This document shows positions 1 to 7,965 of a stretch of 64,000 nt of DNA, piece by piece. Each line of letters begins with the position of its first letter. Within the stretch, counting starts at the first letter, position 1. This DNA comes from Azospirillum brasilense. Its GTDB lineage: Bacteria; Pseudomonadota; Alphaproteobacteria; Azospirillales; Azospirillaceae. Made by a program: the position numbers and the translations under genes. The notes beneath the pieces are model-generated. The model was not told the origin of the DNA, did not search any database, and saw nothing but the letters and a program-made list of their open reading frames with translations. Location of the stretch: the NCBI RefSeq assembly GCF_007827795.1, contig NZ_VITI01000001.1, positions 124,001-188,000 on the forward strand. The letters run 5' to 3'.

Positions 1-170
1 GCGTTCCGGAAAAAGTTGGGCGCCTGCCGCACCTTGACGGCGAGCTGGGTGAAGAAGTCCGGCGACGCCGGATCATTCACCTTCAGCACCATCATGGTGA
101 AGGAATTGCCCCGCAACTGGAACGGACCGTCCCGATCGGCACCCTGCCTGGCGCTGCTCACCGCTGCCAT
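1..170 (-). CDS. minC: Septum site-determining protein MinC, N-terminal part (gene runs off the left edge)
   Basis: MinC inhibits FtsZ polymerisation away from midcell, together with MinD and MinE. Only the first 56 codons are in the window, read leftwards from an ATG whose first base is 170. The peptide contains FQLRGNSFTMMVLKV followed by the segment KVRQAPNFFPE. This matches the start of the MinC N-terminal domain (E. coli has IELKGSSFTLSVV and then QAPAFL at the same places). No strong ribosome binding site precedes the ATG, and a GTG three codons later is possible. minD and minE would be expected further left. Identification rests on family recall of a short segment, so it is good but not complete. 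Confidence 0.82.
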   Translation of the reverse strand, partial: MAAVSSARQGADRDGPFQLRGNSFTMMVLKVNDPASPDFFTQLAVKVRQAPNFFRN

Positions 171-428
171 CCTGCTTGTGTTCCTGCCGAATCCGCGTCG
201 TCCGCATGTCTGGAGCCATCGGCCAGGCGCCAGGGCGGAAGGGTCAACCACCCGGGTTCTAGCGGCGCGGACCCCATCCGTTCAAGCCTTTCCCGGCGCC
301 GATGGAGTGACAACCACCGGACACACGCGCCATGGGCCGGAACAGGGCGTCCCCGTCCGGGCTGGAAGTCCATGTGTTGCGTCAGCGGAAGGTCTCACTA
401 CAAAGTATGGTAATGGAACTGGATTCGC

Positions 429-500
429 CGGGCAAAGGGTTTTGCGGGACTATGCCCTTTTCGCGCTGCGGCATCTTTCCCTCGCCGCAGCGCCCGCAAA
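429..500 (-). ncRNA. Candidate structured RNA or leader element with pseudoknot topology
   Basis: Three helices can be drawn. An 8-bp helix pairs 441-448 with 493-500. It encloses a 10-bp hairpin at 463-472 and 484-493 (the two helices share base 493, so only one can use it). A third helix pairs AAAGGG at 434-439 with CCCTTT at 455-460, crossing the first and giving an H-type pseudoknot. The same pairings exist on either strand. I chose minus because minC lies 260 bases downstream in that direction. No covariation data are available and no Rfam family was recognised. Confidence 0.3.
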
Positions 501-840
501 GATGGTCTGCGCGACCGCAACACATCCCCTCGTCGCGGCGCCGGCGGGTTCCCTCCGCCTCTGGCGGTAGTCCATTGCCGCCGCGCCTCCACCTGCGGCT
601 CACCCACAACATCTTGTGTGAATCTTTTGCGATGCCCGCAATTTCGACTGACGTTCGCCGCCGCGCGCCTTATCTTCGTGATGTGAGGTTCCTATTCCGA
701 CGAAGAGGTCCGCTTGCATCCTGCTTCGTTCCCGAGCGTCCGATTGTCGCCGGCACCCCATGACGGGCGCAGCCGACGGGACGCACGCCTCGCACCGGCA
801 AGCCAGACTCCGGCCACCCTGTTGCACAGCAACATCGACG

Positions 841-867
841 ACCTCCCCCTTGCGGGAGGTTTTTTTG
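841..867 (+). terminator. Intrinsic terminator 44 bases upstream of phoH
   Basis: A 7-bp stem (841-847 with 854-860) is followed by a run of eight T. It lies on the plus strand just before phoH, with no recognised gene upstream in that direction. It must therefore end a small RNA or act as an attenuator in the phoH leader. Confidence 0.75.
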
Positions 868-910
868 TGCCCGGAGCCGCCGCCCACCAACGTGACGTTA
901 GGAGAGCGAT

Positions 911-1648
911 ATGGCCAGACGCCAGACCAAAGGCAGTGCCGTTTCAGCGTCCGAGTCGACGGTCCACCCGCTGTTCCCCGCCGCCGGCTGGGACCCCGTG
1001 GGCGGCGCCGACCGCCGCGACCAGAGCTATCTCCGCAAGGTCAAGCCCCAGAGCCCCAACCAGAAGAGGCTGATGGAGGCGATCAGGGACCATAACCTCG
1101 TTGTGGCGCTCGGCCCCGCCGGCACCGGCAAGACCTATCTGGCGATCTCCTCCGCGGTGGAGGCGCTGGAGGAAGGCAAGGTCGACCGCATCGTGCTGTC
1201 CCGCCCGGCCATCGAGGCGGGCGAGAGCATCGGCTATCTGCCGGGCGACATGCACGAGAAGATGGCCCCCTTCCTGCGCCCGCTCTACGACGCGCTGAGC
1301 GAACGGCTGGGCGCCAAGCGCCTGCGTGCCCTGATGGCCGACGGCACCATCGAGATCGCGCCCGTCGGCTTCATGCGCGGGCGCACCCTGAACAACGCCT
1401 TCGTGGTGATCGACGAGGCGCAGAACTGCACCTACGCCCAGGTCAAGATGCTGCTGACCCGGCTGGGCTGGCATTCCACCATGGTCCTGACCGGCGACCC
1501 CGACCAGACGGACCTTCTGGACAACCTGTCGGGTCTGGCCGACATCGCGCGCCGGCTGGAAGCGGTGGAGGGCATCGCCGTCGTCCGCCTGAGCGACACC
1601 GACATCGTCCGCCACCCCCTGGTCGCCAGCATGCTGACGGTGCTTTGA
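911..1648 (+). CDS. phoH: PhoH-family P-loop ATPase
   Basis: This is a cytoplasmic PhoH-like protein of 245 residues, a family with an ATPase fold related to the SF1 helicase core. Walker A GPAGTGKT is at residues 68-75 and Walker B FVVIDEAQN at 164-172. A further conserved SRPAIEAGE segment lies near 97, and GDPDQ near 195. The family usually acts in RNA metabolism or stress, but the substrate here is unknown. The start is set by an AGGAGAG ribosome binding site 7 bases upstream. It is shorter than the usual YbeZ-type PhoH paired with ybeY, and no ybeY is next to it. A terminator follows at 1705, so it is probably transcribed alone. Confidence 0.9.
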   Translation: MARRQTKGSAVSASESTVHPLFPAAGWDPVGGADRRDQSYLRKVKPQSPNQKRLMEAIRDHNLVVALGPAGTGKTYLAISSAVEALEEGKVDRIVLSRPAIEAGESIGYLPGDMHEKMAPFLRPLYDALSERLGAKRLRALMADGTIEIAPVGFMRGRTLNNAFVVIDEAQNCTYAQVKMLLTRLGWHSTMVLTGDPDQTDLLDNLSGLADIARRLEAVEGIAVVRLSDTDIVRHPLVASMLTVL

Positions 1649-1704
1649 AGCCGTCGGCAAACGAACGGCACCGACGCGCAACCACCCTTCCGTTTCGCAA
1701 CTGC

Positions 1705-1735
1705 GGGAGGCCTTCGGGCCTCCCCTTTCTTTTTC
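1705..1735 (+). terminator. Intrinsic terminator after phoH
   Basis: A perfect 8-bp stem, GGGAGGCC with GGCCTCCC, closes a TTCG tetraloop and is followed by a T-rich tract. It lies 57 bases after the phoH stop. Confidence 0.9.
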
Positions 1736-1936
1736 ACGGCACCGCAATCTTTCTCTTCCAAACTTTTCGACGGCGACCCGCGACGTTTTCTCACCCTGGG
1801 TTGATCCGCCTTGACGACGATCAGGCGCGCGGAGCAAAAGTAACAAAAAATTTAGCAGAATTTCCGGATGGCCATCGCCCCGTCCGGGACCGGCGCCGGT
1901 GTGCTGGAAACAAGGAAGATTCCGGAGGAACGTCAG

Positions 1937-4081
1937 GTGTTCGAGCGCATCAGCATCAAGGGTAAGATCTCCGTCATCCTGGGCGTCGCGGCCGTCGGGC
2001 TCGCCCTGATCGCCGCCGTCAGCCTGTTCGGCCTGCGCGCCGAGATGATGAAGGATCGCCAGGACAAGACCCGCAGCGTGGTGGAGGTCGCGCACAGCCT
2101 CGTCGCCCATTACGAGGCGATGGAGCGCAAGGGCACCCTGACCCGCGACGCCGCCCAGGCGGCCGCCAAGGACGCGCTGCGCCGGCTGCGCTATGCCGGA
2201 TCGGAGTATTTCTTCGTCATCGACCGCGGGCAGCGCATGATCATGCACCCCATCCGCCCGGAAATGGACGGGCAGGACCAGTCGCGCACCGCCGACCCCA
2301 ACGGCAAGCTGCTGTTCGTCGAAATGACCCGCGTCGGCGTCGCGGCGGAGGGCGGCTTCGTCGATTACCTGTGGCCGAAGCCGGGCCAGGCGGAGCCGGT
2401 GCCGAAGATCTCCTACGTGCGCGGGTTCGAGCCATGGGGCTGGCTGATCGGGTCGGGCATCTATGTGGACGACGTGGCCGCCGCCTTCCGCGAGGCCGCC
2501 CTGTTCCTCGGCGGGCTGGGGCTGTTGATCGCCCTTGTGGCGGCGGGCATCGCCCTGCTGGTCAGCCGGGCCATCGTCCGCCCGCTGCACGCCATGACCG
2601 GGGTGATGCAGACGCTCGCCGGCGGCGACACGGCGGTGACGGTGTCCGGCACGCAGCGCGGCGACGAGATCGGCGTCATGGCCCGCACCCTGGAGATCTT
2701 CCGCAACAACCAGATCGACCTGCAGCGCCATTGGGAGCGCCAGCAGGTGGAGCACCGCGTGACCGGGCAGCGCGCCCGCGCCCTGGAGAGGCTGACGGAG
2801 CGGTTCGACGCCACGGTCAGCGCCATGGTCGGCACGGTCGGACGGGCGGTGCAGGCGCTGGAGAACACCGCGCGCTCGCTGTCCGACACCGCCGACCGCA
2901 ACATGCGCGAGGCGGCGTCGGTCGCCGGGGCGTCGCAGCAGGCGTCGGTGAACGTGCAGACCGTCGCCGCCGCCGCCGAGGAACTGAGCAGCGCCATCGC
3001 GGAGATCGGCACCCAGGTCGCCACCTCCTCGCACATCTCGATGGAGGCGGTGACCGCCTCCCGCCAGGCCAGCGACCGCATCGACGGGCTGGGCCACGCC
3101 GCGCAGAAGATCAACGAGGTCGCCGACCTCATCACCAGCATCGCCAGCCAGACCAACCTGCTGGCGCTGAACGCCACCATCGAGGCGGCGCGCGCCGGCG
3201 AGATGGGCAAGGGTTTCGCCGTGGTGGCGGGCGAGGTGAAGAACCTCGCCGGCCAGACCGCCAAGGCGACGGAGGAAATCGCCGCCCAGATCAGCGAGGT
3301 GCAGCAGGCGTCGCAGGGCGCCGTCACCGCCATCCGCGAGATCGCCGGGATCATCGCCCGCAGCGACGAGATCGGCACCTCCATCGCCGCCGCGGTCCAG
3401 CAGCAGGGTGCCGCGACCGGCGAGATCGCCCGCAGCGCGGGGGAGGCGGCGCAGGGCACGCGGCAGGTCTCCACCAGCATCGGCGAGGTCTCATCTTCCG
3501 CCCTGGAGACGGAGAAGGCCGCCAACAGCCTGCTCGACGCCGCCGAAAGCCTCGCACAGCAGGCCGGGGCCCTGCGCGCCCTGGTCGACGCCTTCCTGGT
3601 CAATGTGGAGGCGATCAACAGCGCGGAACTGGCCACCCTCTTCGCCCCCGCCGGGGAGGACATCTTCATGCCATGGAACGACACGCTGGCCGTAGGGCAG
3701 GAGGACATCGACAACGACCACATGATCCTGGTCGCGCTGATCAACCGGGCGGCTCGGCGCATCCGGGGCGGCGAAGTGCCGCAGGCCATCGGGTCGGCCA
3801 TCGACCAGCTCGTCGCCTACACGGTCCTGCATTTCGAGGAGGAGGAGCGGGTGATGCAGCGGTCGGGCTATCCCGACTTCGTCCAGCACAAGGCGCAGCA
3901 CGACGCCCTGCGCAAGCGCGTGGCCGAGTTGAAGCAGCGCTTCGAGGCCGGGGAGGCGCGGGTCGGCGACGATCTGCTGGCGCTGTTCCGCGACTGGCTG
4001 ACCGGCCACATCCAGCGCTTCGACAAGAGGATCGGACACCATCTCGCCCGTCCGGGAGAGCCGACGCGCAAGGCCGCGTGA
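1937..4081 (+). CDS. Methyl-accepting chemotaxis protein with Cache sensor and C-terminal bacteriohemerythrin domain
   Basis: This is a membrane chemoreceptor of 714 residues. The order is TM1 (about 11-31), a periplasmic single Cache domain (about 35-185, with [16 protein letters not shown]), TM2 (188-210), HAMP, the MCP signalling hairpin, then a hemerythrin domain (about 580-705). The hairpin tip has [20 protein letters not shown]. The hemerythrin domain carries the iron-ligand pattern HFEEEE, then HKAQH, then HIQRFDK, so it should bind a di-iron centre and oxygen in the cytoplasm. The start is GTG at 1937, because GGAGGAA at 1924-1930 sits at ideal spacing. An in-frame ATG at 1868 lacks such a site and would add 23 untypical residues. 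A role in sensing oxygen is inferred. Confidence 0.92.
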   Translation: MFERISIKGKISVILGVAAVGLALIAAVSLFGLRAEMMKDRQDKTRSVVEVAHSLVAHYEAMERKGTLTRDAAQAAAKDALRRLRYAGSEYFFVIDRGQRMIMHPIRPEMDGQDQSRTADPNGKLLFVEMTRVGVAAEGGFVDYLWPKPGQAEPVPKISYVRGFEPWGWLIGSGIYVDDVAAAFREAALFLGGLGLLIALVAAGIALLVSRAIVRPLHAMTGVMQTLAGGDTAVTVSGTQRGDEIGVMARTLEIFRNNQIDLQRHWERQQVEHRVTGQRARALERLTERFDATVSAMVGTVGRAVQALENTARSLSDTADRNMREAASVAGASQQASVNVQTVAAAAEELSSAIAEIGTQVATSSHISMEAVTASRQASDRIDGLGHAAQKINEVADLITSIASQTNLLALNATIEAARAGEMGKGFAVVAGEVKNLAGQTAKATEEIAAQISEVQQASQGAVTAIREIAGIIARSDEIGTSIAAAVQQQGAATGEIARSAGEAAQGTRQVSTSIGEVSSSALETEKAANSLLDAAESLAQQAGALRALVDAFLVNVEAINSAELATLFAPAGEDIFMPWNDTLAVGQEDIDNDHMILVALINRAARRIRGGEVPQAIGSAIDQLVAYTVLHFEEEERVMQRSGYPDFVQHKAQHDALRKRVAELKQRFEAGEARVGDDLLALFRDWLTGHIQRFDKRIGHHLARPGEPTRKAA

Positions 4082-4119
4082 GGAACGGGAAACGAGGCGG
4101 GGTTTGCAATGGAGATGAG

Positions 4120-4359
4120 ATGTTAGCCGATGCCCTCGTCGAGATCGCTGCCCAACTGCTGGCCAAGGCCACGGTCGACTTCGTCGTTTGGAAGCCCCGC
4201 CTGGCCTGGCTGCTCCTTGCCCTGGTGCCGGGCGGCCTCGCCGCCGCCGCGGTCTATGCCGCCACCGGCAGGTTGAGCGGCACCACGCTTGCCCTGATCG
4301 CGCTGGCGTCAGCCCCCGCGGCGCTGGCCCTGCGCTGGGCCGCCCGGCGCCTCTGGTGA
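4120..4359 (+). CDS. Small two-helix membrane protein, function unknown
   Basis: This ORF of 79 codons encodes a protein with two hydrophobic segments (about residues 24-42 and 49-68) and an Arg-rich C-terminus ending RWAARRLW. The ATG at 4120 is preceded by GGAG at suitable spacing. An upstream ATG at 4109 runs into a stop after four codons. It starts 38 bases after the chemoreceptor gene and may be cotranscribed with it. No family was recognised. Confidence 0.6.
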   Translation: MLADALVEIAAQLLAKATVDFVVWKPRLAWLLLALVPGGLAAAAVYAATGRLSGTTLALIALASAPAALALRWAARRLW

Positions 4360-4431
4360 CGGCCGGGCGCCGCCGCCTTGGGCATATTGCCCTCTTGACC
4401 TGGGCCACGCGCCGCCCCATTCCAGTCGGTC

Positions 4432-5046
4432 ATGAAAGCCCGACTCATCCGCATCGCCGCCGCCTCCGCCGTGGGGCTCGTGATCGCCGCCGGCATCGCC
4501 TGGTGGCAGGTCGAAAACGCCTCCAACACGGTGCCCGGCGCCGTGCAGAGCAGCGTGCCCATCGGCGGCCCCTTCACCCTGACCGACCAGGACGGCAAGA
4601 CGGTCACCGACGCCGACTACCGCGGCAAGTACCTGCTGATCTACTTCGGCTACACCTATTGCCCCGACGTCTGCCCGACGGAGCTCGGCACCATGGCCCG
4701 CGCCATGGACATGCTGGGCGTCCAGGCGGACAAGGTGCAGCCGATGTTCATCTCGGTCGACCCGGAGCGCGACACGGTGGCGCATCTGAAGGACTATGTC
4801 GGGCTGTTCCACCCCAATCTGGTCGGGCTGACCGGCACGCCGGAGCAGGTCAAGGCGGCGGCCAAGGCCTACCGGGTCTATTACGCCAAGGCGCCGCAGG
4901 AGGGCGGAAAACCGGAGGATTACTTGATGGATCACTCCAGTTTCCTTTACCTGATGGGGCCCGACGGGCGCTTCCTCGGGGTGTATCCGGCGGGCACCAC
5001 CGCCGACCGCGTGGCCCAGGATCTGGGCACCCGTATTGCCGGCTGA
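4432..5046 (+). CDS. SCO1/SenC-family copper chaperone
   Basis: This 204-residue protein has an N-terminal membrane anchor (about 7-25) and a thioredoxin-like domain outside the membrane. The copper-binding motif YCPDVCP places the two cysteines at 77 and 81, and the distal histidine is H168 in MDHSSF. The family delivers copper to, or reduces the thiols of, the CuA site of cytochrome c oxidase. It stands directly before the F0 ATP synthase operon but has its own upstream region. The atp promoter lies after its stop, so the two are probably separate transcripts. Confidence 0.93.
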   Translation: MKARLIRIAAASAVGLVIAAGIAWWQVENASNTVPGAVQSSVPIGGPFTLTDQDGKTVTDADYRGKYLLIYFGYTYCPDVCPTELGTMARAMDMLGVQADKVQPMFISVDPERDTVAHLKDYVGLFHPNLVGLTGTPEQVKAAAKAYRVYYAKAPQEGGKPEDYLMDHSSFLYLMGPDGRFLGVYPAGTTADRVAQDLGTRIAG

Positions 5047-5146
5047 CGGAAAACAGGAGCGGAACCGCACCCTTTGACCCGGTAATACCAAGGTTTCGAC
5101 GCTGTTTCGTTGGGTTTTCAAGCACTTGTATTAAGGGTTTTGCGGC

Positions 5147-5175
5147 TTGACAGGGTTGTGCCCTGTCCGTATGGT
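5147..5175 (+). promoter_or_regulatory. Sigma70-type promoter of the atp (F0) operon
   Basis: A perfect -35 box TTGACA (5147-5152) and -10 box TATGGT (5170-5175) are 17 bases apart. They lie 48 bases upstream of the atpI start and after the Sco gene. Confidence 0.8.
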
Positions 5176-5222
5176 CTCGCCGCTTTCGCGTGGCTGCGAG
5201 ACAACGGGGACAACGAAGCGAC

Positions 5223-5585
5223 ATGAGCGACGAAAAGCCCCCGCCGTCTCTGGCAGAGCTTGACGCCCGACTGAAGAAGGCGCGTGAAGGGAAGGAATCG
5301 CAGAGCGGTCCGGGGAAATATCACCGGCTGCCGCAGAGTCCTCTCGGCATCGCCCTTCGAATCGGGAGCGAGCTGGTCGCTGCCATGATCGTTGGCGTCG
5401 GTGGCGGGCTTCTGCTCGACCGCTGGCTCGGAACGGCGCCCTGGGGATTGATCGTCATGTTCTTCCTCGGCGCGGCGGCCGGAATTCTGAATGTCTACCG
5501 GGCCATCACCGGGCTCGGATTAGCCCCCGGCTACCGCCGGGCCCGTGAGGATGACAACGAGCGCCCCAACGGCGACGCACACTGA
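5223..5585 (+). CDS. atpI: ATP synthase protein I (AtpI/AtpZ family)
   Basis: This 120-residue membrane protein has a charged N-terminus (SLAELDARLKKAREG) and two transmembrane helices (about 50-68 and 72-92). A GxGxxLDRWLGT turn between them is typical of alphaproteobacterial AtpI. The family helps assemble the c-ring and may conduct magnesium. It is the first gene of the F0 operon, 12 bases before atpB. I chose the ATG at 5223 over an ATG 33 bases upstream because family members begin with this acidic, Lys-rich segment and no ribosome binding site supports the earlier start. Confidence 0.9.
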   Translation: MSDEKPPPSLAELDARLKKAREGKESQSGPGKYHRLPQSPLGIALRIGSELVAAMIVGVGGGLLLDRWLGTAPWGLIVMFFLGAAAGILNVYRAITGLGLAPGYRRAREDDNERPNGDAH

Positions 5586-5597
5586 GCGAGGACGACC

Positions 5598-6341
5598 TTG
5601 GATCCGCTGCACCAGTTCCAGATCAACCCGATCCTCCAGATCGTGATCGCCGGGTATGACGTGTCCTTCACGAACTCGGCCTTCTTCATGGTCGTGGCGG
5701 TCGCGCTGATTTACGCGCTGCTCGTCTTCGGCATGTCTGGCCGCGCCCTGGTTCCGGGCCGCCTGCAGTCCCTGGCCGAGATCTTCTACGAATTCGTCGC
5801 GAACATGGTTCGGGACAACGCCGGGCACGACGCCCGCCCGTACTTCCCGTTCGTCTTCGCGATCTTCATGTTCGTGCTGTTCGGCAACCTCGTCGGCATG
5901 ATCCCGTTCACCTTCACCTTCACCAGCCACATCATCGTGACCTTCACGCTGGCGGCGACGGTGTTCGTGTTCGTGACCGTCCTGGCCCTGATGAAGCACG
6001 GCCTGCATTTCTTCAGCTTCTTCATGCCGCACGGCGCGCCGGTGATGCTCGCCCCGATCCTCATCCCGATCGAGGTGATCTCCTACCTGATGCGCCCCGT
6101 CAGCCTGTCGATCCGACTGTTCGCCAACATGATGGCCGGTCACACCATGCTGAAGGTGTTCGCGGGCTTCACGGTTATGATGATCAGCGGTCTGGGCGCC
6201 GTCGGCTTCCTCGCCGGCCTCGTCCCGCTGGCCATCAACATCGCGCTGACCGGCTTCGAGTTCCTGGTCGCGTTCCTGCAAGCCTACGTCTTCTCGATCC
6301 TGACCTGCCTCTACATCCGCGACGCGCTGGAACTGCACTGA
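5598..6341 (+). CDS. atpB: F0F1 ATP synthase subunit a
   Basis: Subunit a forms the proton half-channels against the c-ring. This 247-residue protein is strongly hydrophobic, with five to six helices. It carries the essential arginine R173 in [12 protein letters not shown], and the C-terminal helix ends [20 protein letters not shown]. The start codon is TTG at 5598, with an AGG-type site 7 bases upstream. No ATG in the following 30 codons would keep the conserved N-terminus DPLHQFQI. The rare start may limit expression relative to subunit c. Confidence 0.96.
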   Translation: MDPLHQFQINPILQIVIAGYDVSFTNSAFFMVVAVALIYALLVFGMSGRALVPGRLQSLAEIFYEFVANMVRDNAGHDARPYFPFVFAIFMFVLFGNLVGMIPFTFTFTSHIIVTFTLAATVFVFVTVLALMKHGLHFFSFFMPHGAPVMLAPILIPIEVISYLMRPVSLSIRLFANMMAGHTMLKVFAGFTVMMISGLGAVGFLAGLVPLAINIALTGFEFLVAFLQAYVFSILTCLYIRDALELH

Positions 6342-6414
6342 GCCCCAGCGCCGACCCGGATCACCTTTTTACCTTTTCCACCACAGTTCACCCTTACCTA
6401 GAGGAATGAGTACC

Positions 6415-6639
6415 ATGGAAGCTGAAGCCGCCAAGTACGTCGGTGCCGGTCTGGCCGTTATCGCCCTCGCCGGCGTCGGCCTGGGTATCGGCAACATCTT
6501 CTCGACCCTGATCGGTTCGATCGCCCGCAACCCGGCCGTCCAGCCGAAGGTCTTCCCGATCGGCATTCTGGGCTTCGCGCTGACGGAAGCCGTCGCGCTG
6601 TTCGCCCTGCTGATCGCCTTCCTGATCCTGTTCGCCTAA
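6415..6639 (+). CDS. atpE: F0F1 ATP synthase subunit c
   Basis: Subunit c forms the rotating proton ring in the membrane. This 74-residue hairpin of two helices has the conserved ARNP loop (37-40) and the proton-carrying Glu58 in [10 protein letters not shown]. The Gly-rich first helix has [13 protein letters not shown] at 6401-6405 gives proper spacing to the ATG at 6415, whereas an ATG at 6406 directly abuts it, so 6415 is preferred. It resembles the Rhodospirillum rubrum protein, which begins MDAEAAKMIGAGLA. Confidence 0.97.
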   Translation: MEAEAAKYVGAGLAVIALAGVGLGIGNIFSTLIGSIARNPAVQPKVFPIGILGFALTEAVALFALLIAFLILFA

Positions 6640-6726
6640 GGCCCGAGCGAACGTCATATTTCGCTCTGACGCGGCGCCGGGCTCTCGAAGTTTCGGCGCC
6701 GCATTCTTGCCTAGGGGGACCGATCC

Positions 6727-7377
6727 ATGCCGAACCTGTTGGCCAAGCGACGGCTGGTCCGCTGGTCGGGTGCTGCGGGCGCCTCGCTCGCCACTCTGAC
6801 CGTGCTTGCCGGTAACGTCCTGGCGGCGACGGCGGAGCACGCGCCGGAAGCCGCCCATGGCGGCGAACATGCCGCCGGCGGCCTGCCGCAGCTCAATCCC
6901 GCCACCTTCCCCACCCAGATCTTCTGGCTGGCGCTGACCTTCATCACCCTCTACTACCTCCTGTCCAAGAAAGCGCTGCCGCGCGTGGCCGAGGTTCTGG
7001 AGGAGCGCCAGGAGCGCATTTCGCGCGACCTGAGCAAGGCCGCTTCGCTCAAGGAAGAGGCCGAGGGCGCCATGGCCCAGGTCGATCAGTCCCTCGCCGG
7101 GGCCCGTTCCGAAGCCCAGGCACTGATCGCCCAGGTGGCCGCCGAGATCGACGCGAACAACCACGCCCGTCAGGCCCAGTTGAACGCCGAGAACGCCGAG
7201 CGTCTGCGCAGCGCCGAGGCGAACATCGCCGCGGCCAAGGAGCAGGCGATCGCCAACGTCCGCTCCATCTCCGCCGACATCGCCCGTGACGTCGCCGGCC
7301 GTCTGGCCGGGCTGAACGTCGACGCGGCCCAGGCCGATGCGGCGGTCGCCGCCGTGATCGAGGAGCGCCGGTCATGA
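6727..7377 (+). CDS. atpF': F0F1 ATP synthase subunit b' (second b-type subunit)
   Basis: This is a peripheral stalk subunit of 216 residues. The one clear transmembrane helix is at about 64-82 (TQIFWLALTFITLYYLL), followed by a long charged coiled coil. A hydrophobic N-terminal stretch (about 16-33) ends in ALAAT and looks like a signal peptide or extra anchor, as is common in alphaproteobacterial b'. A strong GGGGGA ribosome binding site precedes the ATG. Having both b' and b is typical of photosynthetic and related alphaproteobacteria. Its stop overlaps the atpF start. Confidence 0.93.
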   Translation: MPNLLAKRRLVRWSGAAGASLATLTVLAGNVLAATAEHAPEAAHGGEHAAGGLPQLNPATFPTQIFWLALTFITLYYLLSKKALPRVAEVLEERQERISRDLSKAASLKEEAEGAMAQVDQSLAGARSEAQALIAQVAAEIDANNHARQAQLNAENAERLRSAEANIAAAKEQAIANVRSISADIARDVAGRLAGLNVDAAQADAAVAAVIEERRS

Positions 7378-7853
7378 ACACGCCTGAAATGTGGGTCGCC
7401 ATCGCCTTCATCATATTCGCCGCCCTGGTGTGGAAGAAGGCGGCTGGCGCGATCACCGGCCTTCTCGACGCCCGCGCCGAGAAGATCCGGGCGGAGCTGG
7501 ACGAGGCCCAGCGCCTGCGTGAAGACGCCCAGGCGCTGCTCGCCAACTACCAGCGCCGTCAGCGCGACGCGCTGAAGGAGGCCGAGGCCATCATCGCCCA
7601 CGCCCGCGAGGAGGCCGACCGTCTCCGCTCGCAGGCCGGCGCCGATCTCGAAGCGTCGCTGAAGCGCCGCGAGGCCCAGGCCATGGACCGCATCGCCCAG
7701 GCGGAAGCCGGGGCGCTGGCCGAGGTCCGCAACCTGACCGTCGACATCGCCATGGACGCCAGCCGCCGCATCCTGGAAACCGGCATCCAGCCGGCCCAGG
7801 CGGACAAGCTGATCGACCAGTCGATCGCCGAGCTGCCGAAGCACCTGCACTGA
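7374..7853 (+). CDS. atpF: F0F1 ATP synthase subunit b
   Basis: This is a peripheral stalk subunit of 159 residues. An N-terminal helix (about 5-22) is followed by the basic patch KKAAGAITGLLDARAEKI and a long Ala/Glu/Arg-rich coiled coil. It overlaps atpF' by four bases (ATGA), so the two stalk proteins are translationally coupled, fitting their 1:1 heterodimer. It ends the F0 operon; a terminator follows at 7901. The F1 genes are not in this window, as expected for alphaproteobacteria. Confidence 0.95.
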   Translation: MNTPEMWVAIAFIIFAALVWKKAAGAITGLLDARAEKIRAELDEAQRLREDAQALLANYQRRQRDALKEAEAIIAHAREEADRLRSQAGADLEASLKRREAQAMDRIAQAEAGALAEVRNLTVDIAMDASRRILETGIQPAQADKLIDQSIAELPKHLH

Positions 7854-7900
7854 TCGCCGATCCCGGCGCATCGTTGCGGAACCGGCAACGGTCTTTCGAA

Positions 7901-7928
7901 AAACCCCGGCCTAGGCGCCGGGGTTTTT
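7901..7928 (+). terminator. Intrinsic terminator of the F0 operon
   Basis: A perfect 10-bp stem (7901-7910 with 7917-7926) with a 6-base loop ends in a T tract, 48 bases after atpF. Confidence 0.92.
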
Positions 7929-7965
7929 CTTTGGTGGAATGGTCCGGCAACCCGGAGCCCATTCC

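Larger units (their letters stand above)
171..910. other. Long non-coding stretch between minC and phoH
   Basis: About 740 bases separate two divergent genes. I found no ORF here with convincing codon usage or a recognisable product. The stretch holds the inverted-repeat structure at 429-500 and the terminator at 841-867, both listed separately. A further hairpin can be drawn near 699-731 (ACGAAGAGG pairing with CCTGCTTCGT, one bulge). The unusual length and the structure suggest regulatory leaders or a small RNA, but no known RNA family was recognised. Confidence 0.5.

Noticed and set aside
429..500. Identification of the structured region as part of a two-piece tmRNA
   Set aside because: Pseudoknot topology is suggestive, but there is no tRNA-like T-arm, CCA end or tag reading frame ending in hydrophobic Ala-Ala.
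16..570. Plus-strand ORF at the left edge
   Set aside because: The opposite strand encodes recognisable MinC sequence, and the ORF product is low-quality and unlike any protein.
1868..1936. ATG start 23 codons upstream for the chemoreceptor
   Set aside because: No ribosome binding site, and the GTG at 1937 has a strong one; the extra residues are not receptor-like.
944..3097. Very long ORF on the minus strand opposite phoH and the chemoreceptor
   Set aside because: It is antisense to two well-supported genes and made of His/Gly/Asp/Arg-rich filler typical of reverse frames in high-GC DNA.
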